From: Castor canadensis
Lineage: Eukaryota; Chordata; Mammalia; Rodentia; Castoridae
Direction: 5' to 3'
Length of the DNA stretch: 64,000 bases
Assembly: GCF_047511655.1 (NCBI RefSeq)
Contig: NC_133392.1
Coordinates: 25,868,001 to 25,932,000, forward strand
The translations under genes were made by a program, and so were the position numbers. The notes below the pieces were generated by a model, which saw only the letters and a list, made by a program, of their open reading frames with translations, had not been told where the DNA came from and did not search any database. Below are positions 1 through 64,000 of this stretch, one piece after another. Numbering within the stretch: the first letter of the stretch is position 1; the number at the start of each line of letters is the position of its first letter.

Positions 1-287
1 ATCCTATGAGACAACAGGAAATAAGTGATACATTGTGTAGAGTAGGAATGCAGAAGCAAAGGAGCGTCTAAGAGAACTTCCTGGAGAGGATGGCCCTTAG
101 GATAGCCCTAGATAGGACTCAAGAATGCTCTGTCTAAATACTCATTGCTGCCCTGTGGCTGGAGACAGTTGATTTCAACTGTTGCTTCTCCTCTGCTGGG
201 GAGACCACCTCCTGGCCAGGCTGCTTCTAAGCCACAGGAGCCAACCTTCCACGCTGGCCCAGCTCATCAGTAGTTCCTCTCTTGTAG
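1..287 (+). other. COL17A1: COL17A1 intron fragment at window edge
   Basis: Intron sequence upstream of exon W1; no exon or clear repeat recognised. Confidence 0.7.
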
Positions 288-27327
<27,040 letters not shown>

Positions 27328-28260
27328 GCTAGCCTTAGCAGTGCAGCCCCTGGACCAGTTCTTGCAACACACATGGGCGCGTGTGTCAGATTCTCTCCAG
27401 AGTGAAAGCTGGAGTCTGTCCAGGTGCTGCTGAGGCGAATGGTCGTCAAGCAACACTTGTTTTAGTCAGAATGAAATCCACAGAGCAAAGTCAGTCAGAC
27501 ACAGCACCTGATGCAGCTTCACTGGGTGGACGTGAGTAGTCACAGCTCTTTAGGATGAGACCTACTTCTCCGCTGTTTAGATCTGAGCTCCTTGGCTTCT
27601 TAGCACTTGGTGCGGCCCCGGACCTCAGAAAGACAACCACATAAAAGTTGGCTTAGGAGTCTTGGAGCATTGCCTAAAAAATGAGCCCAAAAGATAGAAG
27701 ACGGGGCTGGGGTGCCTTCCGGGAGATGACACCTGATGGGGGTATGTTCTGGTTACTGTTGCAAGGCTGTGCTGTCAGCTACTTCCCCGTTCACTCTGCA
27801 TTCTCTAGCCACAGAAAATAGTTGGCTGAGAAGTTACTCTTGCAACTGGATAAATTCAGAAATTCACTTCCCAGTAGGAGTACCAAGGTTTCTAAGTTAT
27901 CACATCGTATGTGCAGACCATCTCCCACTTGCTTAGAATGTTTGATTGTGGCTGTGCTCTGTACCCATAGGTCCATGCTAGAGCTTATGTAGATAGATAG
28001 GTTAGACTGACTAGAATGCAGCAAATAGACAAGGGGCGACGGGCTTGAAGGCAGAGGGGAGAGGGGAAGTGAACTGTGATGCCGGGGGACGGTGGCTTCT
28101 GCTGTTATCACCCTCTGTTCCGCACTTGGGAAATGGCATGGGGCTGGGGGCAGTTGATTTTCAAGCACTTTTCACTGTCTGAGAACATTTGTATGTGGTC
28201 TATAATATGAAAAGTCCTCTCAATTGTAAAATTTCCAATTAAAGTTTTTCTTTTTTAATA
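27328..28260 (+). other. COL17A1: COL17A1 3'UTR
   Basis: About 0.93 kb from the stop codon to just past the best poly(A) signal. No long reading frame and no clear SINE. Similar in size to the human 3'UTR as recalled; the exact cleavage site is inferred. Confidence 0.75.
28238..28243 (+). terminator. COL17A1: COL17A1 poly(A) signal ATTAAA
   Basis: ATTAAA, the commonest variant hexamer, followed at once by a U-rich stretch (gtttttcttttttaat) that fits a downstream element. Confidence 0.7.
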
Positions 28261-29080
28261 TCATGTTTAATGTGAACTATCTGAACAAAGAAAGTTAAGA
28301 AAATATTCTGGGTTAACTGGTCCTGTCTCTTAACATTGTTTATTACAAACACAAGAAAAGCAAGCTGGTTTTATTTTGGGACACAGCGTCGTCCAGCATT
28401 TTTCTTAATCACTCAGGCAGACCTTTATCTGTAACTATTAACTCCATCTGGACATATCACCCAGTATCTGAGGGCTTTCTGTAAGGGTAAATGATGTGAA
28501 ATACGCAACAAGTGAGCAACAAGTTTAATTAACCTAGTGATTTTACCTTGGACAAAGAAATCATGACTACAAACCAAATGATCATCAAAATACCTATAAG
28601 GGAAAATGTACGAATACTAAATGACCCCAAAGAAATGCATGGTAAAAATTGGACACTCAAATTCCAGAGAAGCTGTATTTAGACAACTTGTTAAATTTGT
28701 TACAATCTGTAACTCTCAACTGCTGGATAATTAAATATGGGGTTAAATTAAATTTACTGCTACACCTTAACTCTTCTGAAAGACTGGATTATTTTCTGTG
28801 CTCTCTTCTGAGTATGTCATATATCATCCTGGAGGAAACAAGTAAATTTAGTTCTGCTGTATGAAACAGCTGCTTGCAGCAGCAACCACTCAAGACCCAG
28901 ACCCATCACATGGTGTTGGGTCCCATTGTTATATCCTGATAGCCACCTGCTAGGAGTCAATATGGGAGCTCATATGTCTTCAGAATTTGAAGCAACTTGT
29001 TTTACTGCCTAAACAATAGGTAACTATTGTGTGTACAGTGAATGAAAGCAATGTGCCTTTCTAACTTTTTAAAAGGAATT

Positions 29081-29242
29081 CAGCAGGGTACGGGTGGCTC
29101 ATGCCTTAATCCTAGCTACTCAGAAGGCGGAGAGCAGGAGGATGGAGATTCAAAGCCAGCCCTGGCTTTGAAAAACGGCTGGTGGAATGGCTCAAGGTAC
29201 AAACCCTGAGTTCAAATCCCAGTAATGCAAAAAAAAAAAAAA
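29081..29242 (+). mobile_element. B1-ID dimeric SINE
   Basis: B1-like left part (gggtggctcatgccttaatc) followed by an ID-like right part (ctggtggaatggctcaaggt ... gagttcaaatcccagta) and an A tail. Confidence 0.75.
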
Positions 29243-29253
29243 TCATCAGTTTC

Positions 29254-29372
29254 AGGCTGGGAATGGTGGTTCATGTCTATAATCCCAGCACCTGGAAGGC
29301 TGAGGCAGAAGGATCATGAGTTTGAGCACAGCCTGGGCTACATAGTAAAATGCTGTCTCAAAGGAAAAAAAA
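29254..29372 (+). mobile_element. B1 SINE with target-site duplication
   Basis: aggctgggaatggtggttca start and A-rich tail. Flanked by aatcatcagtt at 29241-29251 and 29373-29383, so it inserted at the tail of the preceding B1-ID. Confidence 0.85.
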
Positions 29373-30197
29373 AATCATCAGTTACATCCAAAAACTGTAT
29401 CTGATTTTACATTTTAACAACTTTTGGGGCTCAAGCATTATATCCCTTTAATAATGATTCTTGAGTAATCAGACCCAGGAATTTTTCCCATTATTAGATT
29501 TATTGCTAAAATGTCCAAGTCTTCATAGAGCTCCATGCCCAAGTGAAATAGGGTAACGGTTCAACCTTTCTACCTTCTCTGAACAAAATCCCGAAGAGAC
29601 ATGAGAGAGTTCCTCAGCTGGATAGCAGTGGATCTGAGCCTCTTTTGTTTTATTACAAAAAAAAAAAAAAAGCCAAGAATGAGCTCACTAGTACATAATG
29701 CTCCTAGATTAGAAAATGACACTGATGTCTCCCTCCAGACAAACTGAACTGTGCCAATGATGCTGCCTGGTGACTACTGAATTGTGTATGAAGTATCAGT
29801 GACAAATGACAAAAGAAATTTTAACAGAAATGAGGTCATATAATTTGAAACACCTGAGAAAAATACTCTTTCCCAAGGGGATAAAAATAAACATGTATAC
29901 ATCCACTTTGATGAAAACATTTTAAGCACCTCCCAAAGGAAGAGAGTGCATGCTGAAAGATGGTCACCACCAAGTTACCAGTTAAAAATCACATTTGTGT
30001 GGGGGTGTGTGTACCACAGATGGCTAGAAACACGAGTGAGACTGGAAAGTCAAAGGGCCTAGGGGATGGAAAGTTTGAAAATACATGACTAGAATGAAAA
30101 GAAAAAAAGCTACAAAGTATTCTCATGCAGAACAATCTAGTTGCAAAGATTCTCAATAAAAAAAAAAACTGCTTCCCAAAATAGATTAAGAAATAAC

Positions 30198-30203
30198 TTT
30201 ATT
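30198..30203 (-). terminator. SLK: SLK poly(A) signal AATAAA
   Basis: TTTATT on the + strand, AATAAA on the transcript. About 30 bases downstream on the transcript is a long U run (30158-30170), a good GU/U-rich element. Confidence 0.6.
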
Positions 30204-31903
30204 TTTCATTCGTCAATGCTATGACTGAAAAGACAGACTGATCCCAAATAGACAAGTGGCATAACCAAAACAAGTTTCTTTCTGAAAATTCAGCACGTGA
30301 ACTCATTTTACTACAAAAGATCACATTTTAAACTGCAGCCAATATTTAAAATTGATAAAACACTATTGAAGCTTCGAAGCAGAAATTTGAAAGCATTATC
30401 AAAACCAATCAGCCATGGGAGAGCAACAGTAGCAGCCTTCTATGTAAGAAAAGCATTAAAATATCACCTCATTTCCTACAAAAGATAATTTCCCAGAAGA
30501 GCATGATTTACTTACTCAGAAGACTATTAGAACTGGAACTCTCTTCTTCCACTCCAGTTCTGTTTCTTTTAATTGACAATATTTCTAGTTAATAATCTGT
30601 CTTCTCAGGAAAGTCTTTGTCATGGGAAAAAAGTATATAGTTACAAGGGAACTGGAACAGTACAAAAAACAGCCACTTCTGAAACTTGCTGATGCTCAAG
30701 AAATCAGAGGCACTCCATTAAAGAGGGTCTCATATGCCTGAGAGCTTTGTGCTTAAGGAAACACTACTTAGAGGTAGCTCTGGTTCTGGTTATATTTAAT
30801 TATAATTTACTGAGTCCTGTCATAGGAAGGTGCCAAACTTTTCAGCAAAGTAAAAGCACTCTGAATGTCCTTTTAACCAACTTGTAGGTTCCCCATAGAA
30901 AAGGGTAAGAAAAAGCTTCATGTGACTCCATCTAGAACAGCAGCTAATTCAGCAATCCATACCCTGGACTGACAGGACTAGGAAAGGCAGCCTGCTGCCC
31001 GAACTCTAGGAGCCAGACCTGCAGAAGTGTGGAGGTCTGGTGTGTCCACAACATGCATGGAAAAGAGAAAAGGGGACTATTTAGGGTGCACATAGGAAAA
31101 TTCCTTTTATACACTACATGGTTCATTCTGCCAACAGCAAACAAACCTACTCGGGAACAGGTTTGACTGTACTCTAGATTTGAAAGAAGTCTGTGCCCCT
31201 CACTCACTCCTCACCTCTTCTTCATGCAAGAAAGATCACTTTCATCTATTTGATTATAAGGCCGTACCAGAAGCAGGAAGTGTGGGTACAAACAGCATAT
31301 TCTATCACAAAACCCTTTTTGAACTGACTTCTATATCTGAAGTATTAAGAGATGGATGTTCCCCTCTACATATGTATCATTGCATAGTCCTGCACACATA
31401 TGAATACGGTAACGTCTGAAAGAAAACTCAGGCTGAACAGTGAATCTGAAAGGCAGGTTTAAGGGAGATGCAAGACTGAGTGTCAGCAGCCTCGCTCAGG
31501 CCTCTTTCCTGGATTCAATACTCCGAAATAGAAAGGAGCAGGAAGAACCAACTATTCCAACCACATTAGGTCTGAAATTATTTAAGTGATACTGAAAAAA
31601 TGTCCACTGACAGAAGTATTCATTTTTGAAAAGCCAACAAACTGAAAATCTCAAATAAAGTGGTGTAAGAGCCTTCTCCCCTCCCTCTTCAAACAAATCA
31701 TTAAATACACGGGGCAACACTATGCTGTCATTTTTATCATAATAATATAAACAATTTCCATCATCATCCTGAATATTACTTTATAAAGATATATATTTTA
31801 AAGGCTTTCAAAACAGTTTAACCCAGCATTTAAGAATAAAGCATTAAGAGTTTTGTATACAATAACACATTCATGTGGTAAGTGTATGAATTTACAACCA
31901 TAC

Positions 31904-31907
31904 ATAA

Positions 31908-31952
<45 letters not shown>

Positions 31953-31968
31953 ATTTATATAAAAAACA
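31904..31968. repeat. Compound (GT)n(AT)n repeat
   Basis: GT run passing into AT run; reads TA then CA in the SLK 3'UTR. Confidence 0.9.
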
Positions 31969-33553
31969 AGCTTGGCCAAAAGTTAAGGCTACCTACAAAG
32001 TTGTCCAAGCAAATTCTGCCTAGGGAAACAATTACAAAATTAAAATTACACATGCATTTTTAAATCATTTAATTCACTGATAAAATAAAGCTCAGCATCC
32101 AAAGTTTTCAAATTAACTGCAAGAAAGTACTACAGACATTTACATTTTCTTAATATGAATCAATGTTCCCACAACAATACATCTAAATCTTCACCAGCCC
32201 CAAAAGTAATGTAACTAGAAATTGAAACGTTTACAATTTGGTACCTAGCACTCTTCAGAGAGAATAGGTTGCAAACAGAAGGCAGTGAGTGTCATTTACA
32301 AATGTGCAGCCTCACACACCACAGTTCAGTTTATAATACTGTTTGACCTGACACACAGTTGAAATTCTAAGCCTCAGAGGGACTAGGAGTGAACATTTCA
32401 TTAATAATTTCACATGTCAGAAACCAGATGATAAAAGTTTCAAGCTTTTCCCACTCAAAGTAAATAATTTAATCATGGAACAAAATAAAAACAAAATGTA
32501 CTTAAGTAACCTCATCTCAAAACAACAAAAAAGACATTTTTGATGTGTGGCTATTTAATTTAAATCCTTTTAAAAAAAGCATTCTGAACAAATGCTTCTT
32601 TTAAGATTAATTGTAGTTATAAATATAACTCAGAGCCTACAGATCTCTAAGAGTTTTAAATGAATAGATTGTTAAGATGGAGAAAGTCATTTAACCAGCT
32701 CATGTATTATTTTGGGAAATAAAATAGGACAGCTAAATCTATACTACTTTTAACATGATGAATTTTACATTTCCAGTTTGCACATTTACAAGCTAGGTTT
32801 CTTCATCTTTCCAAACTTTGTATAACATGTTTTAGGATGAAATTTTCCATGAAGTACTAATAAAAGCAGTAATTTTATAATGCTAAGGGTGTTGATCAAA
32901 GAGAAAAATCCTATTTCAGATGTAACTGAAATGTAGTGTTTTAGGCACTATCTTAATAAAACTAGCACCTCAATTATTAGCTCCTGCCTAAGTAGGCAAA
33001 TGTTTGACAAATTACTGAAATAATTTTTCTCTTTTAAAAGTTTGTTCCTATTTAATGATAAAATATATTTATTTATTGAATCAATAGCCTATTTTGAGCA
33101 ACACATAGCTTTTTTATGAGAGCTGATTCACCAAAAGAAAATTTTTCCAACTCTATGGCAGAGGTCCAACTATAGAATTTAAGCATCATTGAGAAATTAG
33201 AACCAGTAAAAAGATATTTATTAATACTTAATGATGTAACAGGTTTTTTTTTTAATAACTTTAAACAATATTTCTCTAACAGTTTTTCGGTAACAGTGTC
33301 CAAAGAATACAATATTTAAGGTTAATATACAAAATCACCTTAGGGAATTACTGCAAAATGCTACTCTGCCAACATGGCCTAGTATCTGTCTTAATTCATT
33401 TTCCCTTCATCTTTGTTTTAAAAAACAAAAACAAAAACACCTAGAAGGCAAAGCAGGTGATTGTCTTCGTGAGTGATACAGACTGTGATGAAGATGAAGA
33501 GAACAGAATGACATATTTAAAAAGCCAAACTGGACCCAGAATGCTTCCCATTG

Positions 33554-61171
<27,618 letters not shown>

Positions 61172-61224
61172 CTAAAAATAAAAGTACCAGAGGTGTCATA
61201 CTTACAATGCATACTTTTAAATTT

Positions 61225-62300
61225 TTAATTTTATTTTCAACTGAAATTTAGGTTTATAGCAAAACTGAGCAGAAAGTAGAACTCCTTTATATCCCCTGCT
61301 CCCACACATGCAAACCCTCCCCCACTATCAATAGTACCCAACATTCTACAAATGATGAACACATCATTATCATTCCAAGTACATAGTTTACATCATGATT
61401 CACTCCTGATTCTGCATACTCTACGGGTTTCAACAAATGTATAACGTGATGTATCCACCAGACAGTATCATACAAGATAGTTTTACTATTCTAAAAATCC
61501 TCTGTGCTCTGTTTTACTTATTCTACCTCTTCCTAACTGCTGGCAACCTCTGATCTTTTCACTGCCTCCTTGACTTGGCCTTTACCAGAACGTCATATAG
61601 TTGGGATCATACAGTGTGGAGACTTTTCAGATTGTCTTTTACTTTGTAATTTGAGATTAACGTTCCTCTGGTCTTTTCGTGGCTTGACAGATCATTTCTT
61701 TTTAGTGTTGAATAATATTCCACTGTCTGGATGTACCATAGTTTATTTATCCACTCACCCATGACATGTTGATTGTTCCCAAATTTGAGCAGTTACGAAT
61801 AAAGCTGCTATAAACATGCATGTGCAGGTTTCAGCATAGACATATGTTTTCAATTCATTTGGGTAAATAACAAATGGTGTAACTGCAGGATTATATGGTA
61901 TGTTTCATAAGAAACTGCCAAACTGTTTTCCATTTTGTATACCTACTAGCAGTGAGTAAGAGTTGCTGCTCCACAACCTCAACAGACTTTGGTGTTTTCA
62001 GTGTAGATTTTCACCAGTCTAATAGGTATGAGGGTATCTTGTTTCAATATGCAATTCCCTAATGGTATATGATGTGGAACATCTTTTCATGTTTATTTGC
62101 CATCTGTGTATCTCTGGTGAGTTATCAGTTCAAATTGTTTGCCCATTTTTAAAATTGGGTTGTTCATTTTCTTTCTAATTGTTGAGGTTTAAGAGTTCTT
62201 TGTATAATTTAGGTAACATTCCTTCATCTAATGTGTTTTGCAAATATTTTCTCACAGTCTAAGGCTTGTTTTCTCATGCTATTAATACAGTATTTTTTAA
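61225..62300 (-). mobile_element. L1M LINE 3' region
   Basis: Recognisable on the + strand as the reverse of an old L1: gttgaataatattccactgt, ataaagctgctataaacatg, aagaaactgccaaactgttt, tttaaaattgggttgttca. About 1.1 kb, no open frame. Confidence 0.8.
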
Positions 62301-62379
62301 AAAGGTAACCTAAACATAAATATTAACTACTACTTGCTATGTACAGGGTTAAACTTTTATATGCACAGAGGACAGTGTT

Positions 62380-62650
62380 TCAAATCACCGACTCCAGTGG
62401 GTCAGACTGTTCAGAGGTCTAATTCTGCTTTTGCTACTTATTAGCTGTGTTGCTTGGTGCAACTTACAAAATCCCTCTCTAGTTTAGTTTCCTCATCAGT
62501 GGAATTTACCTATAATTCACAAGTTTATGATAATTAAGGTAATACAAATTTACCAAGTGAAAAAATACACATAAATATTTAATATACTGTCTGGTACATA
62601 AAGTAAGAATTCCAAAGTATTAGCTATAATTACTACTATTATTATTTAAT
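62380..62650 (+). mobile_element. MIR SINE, near full length
   Basis: tgctacttattagctgtgtt, cagtttcctcatcagtgga-like core (agtttcctcatcagtggaat) and tattagctataattactact tail. Confidence 0.7.
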
Positions 62651-63570
62651 CCTCACAACAAATAACTCATGTTATTTTATTATCTCTTCTTCAAAAGAGG
62701 ATACCTGGGGGTAAAAAGGCTTCCGCGGGTTATGGAAGATAGTAAGAGGCAGAATCAGGATTTAAATACAGGTCTGTTTCCAAAGCCCTTTTTTTTTTTA
62801 AACCTGAATCATTACTCTTAAAGGGAACCCCAAATATGCCACCTTGATATAAGGATTACTTTGAGGTAATGGCTTAGAAAAAGTGATGCAAGAAGGGCGT
62901 TCTCATTTTACCCTTTTTTTCTGAAAACAGGAAATTTAAAAATCTCCCATGAAAGATGTCTTCTGAAAAATAAGAGAAAAGGAACATTCTTAGATGGGAG
63001 TCATAGTCCAGAGACCTCTGTACAAATAGACCTTGTTAAAGCAATTCTAATCTTTTTACCCCACATAATTTCCCTACTTTTCTACAACTGGCTTTCTTTG
63101 TTTAACCTAATACCAAAACATGTAGGTTTTTGGCACTTCTTTGGGTTTGCATTCCCTTATGAGGACTTCTGTGACACATAAAACTGGTATTAAATTTGTA
63201 TACTTTTCCCCCCAATAATCTAATGTCAATTTGATTTTCAGGCCCAGACAGGACCCTAAGAGGGTGGAGGTAAAGTTTTGCCTCCCCTCCATCCTTTCCA
63301 GTCTTGCTGTGTTTCCATCAGTTTGGTCATTTTTCCTTGCTCTTAGTAGTTTGACTTTTCCATTCCTTTCTGTCATTAATAACCTCTCATCTCCACTTAT
63401 TACAAATGAAAGGTTTCAAATACACAGGAGGACCCAAGACCACCTTTTTAAAGTTAAAAATTTCATTTTAAAATACCAATTAGGTTGTTTTCATAAGACA
63501 TTTCAAAACTATATGCTATCACATCAATAACACTGCACTGTTACCTTTAAAAAACAAAAAATAATAAAAC

Positions 63571-63772
63571 TTTTTTGGTGGTACAGGGATTTGAACTCAG
63601 GGCCTCACACTTGTTAGGTAGGCACTCTACTACTTAAGCCACCCTGCCAGCCCCTCTTTGTGTTAGGTATTTTTGAAATAGGGTCTCCTGAACTATTTGC
63701 CTAGACTGACTTTGAAGTGCTATCCTCCTGATCTCTGCCTGCTGAGTAGCTGAGATTACAGGCATGCAGCCA
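63571..63772 (-). mobile_element. B1-ID dimeric SINE
   Basis: On the - strand: B1 part (ggctgcatgcctgtaatctc) then ID part (ggctggcagggtggcttaag ... gccctgagttcaaatccctg) and A tail. Confidence 0.85.
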
Positions 63773-64000
63773 ATAATAAACTTTTTAAAAGCAAGTAACA
63801 AGTATTTCAATAAATAATTATCCAAATCCCATTTTTAATAACATGCATACATAAAAATAAACATCGAACCACTATTTGCAATAGTGCTAGAAAAACTGTA
63901 TCAACCTAAATGTCCACTAACAAGAACCTCTTTAAATTATGCAGTACAGTTCTACAATGGGAAATTACAGTCATTAAAATTGACTCATCAATTAATATTT

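Larger units (their letters stand above)
28261..30182. other. Intergenic gap between convergent genes
   Basis: About 1.9 kb between the two inferred poly(A) sites. It holds a B1-ID dimer and a B1 inserted in its tail; the rest is AT-rich with no supported gene. Confidence 0.7.
30183..33553 (-). other. SLK: SLK 3'UTR
   Basis: About 3.4 kb of AT-rich sequence from the stop to the inferred poly(A) site. It contains a compound CA/TA repeat near 31910-31965 and several AUUUA-like stretches, but no SINE that I can see, unlike the flanking intergenic and intron sequence; this fits a retained transcribed UTR. Confidence 0.65.
61172..64000 (-). other. SLK: SLK intron 1 (partial)
   Basis: Reaches the window edge; exon 1 with the start codon and glycine-rich loop is not in the window. 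Contains L1M 61225-62300, MIR 62380-62650 and a B1-ID dimer at 63571. Confidence 0.75.

Noticed and set aside
61225..62300. Active or coding L1
   Set aside because: Only a diverged 3' part is present with no ORF2-like frame.

Overview
The window is mammalian nuclear DNA holding two convergent genes. On the + strand is the 3' three-quarters of COL17A1 (collagen XVII alpha 1, BP180), a type II transmembrane hemidesmosome collagen. On the - strand is nearly all of SLK (STE20-like serine/threonine kinase); only its first coding exon lies beyond the right edge. Both were recognised by translating exons between GT-AG sites and comparing them with the human proteins from memory. The SINEs are rodent types: 7SL-derived B1, tRNA-derived ID, and B1-ID fused dimers, with older MIR, L2, L1M, MER5 and MLT1 remnants. 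B1-ID dimers, and ID copies reading like GGTGGAGTGGCTCAAGTGGT, suggest a non-murine rodent; a beaver-like (castorimorph) or squirrel-related genome is my best guess, and this is inference.

Layout. 1-27327: 45 coding exons of COL17A1 (called W1-W45), mostly 27-150 bp, in short GC-rich introns. W1-W5 encode the distal cytoplasmic region and the signal-anchor membrane helix, W6 the juxtamembrane NC16A region, W7-W33 the long interrupted collagen region, W34-W42 modules of Gly-X-Y block plus short non-collagenous segment, and W43-W45 the C-terminal collagen and basic tail. The 3'UTR runs to a poly(A) signal near 28240. About 1.9 kb of SINE-bearing intergenic DNA separates it from the SLK poly(A) signal near 30200. 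30183-33553 is the SLK 3'UTR. 33554-61171 holds 18 SLK coding exons (S2-S19) in AT-rich DNA with introns up to 5.2 kb. 61172-64000 is SLK intron 1, with an old L1M fragment.

Both reading frames are open across every exon and the exon phases fit exactly, so both genes look intact. I see no bacterial, viral or prokaryote-style system. The more unusual points are: uniform phase-1 splicing throughout COL17A1; a repeated exon module (Gly-X-Y block ending in a short amphipathic helix at the splice donor); an extra COL17A1 exon of that type which I do not find in the human protein; a diverged NC16A region without the human RIRR motif; a perfect hairpin five bases past an SLK splice donor; UGCAUG motifs at the SLK cassette exon; and a very short L1 insertion with an 18-bp target-site duplication.
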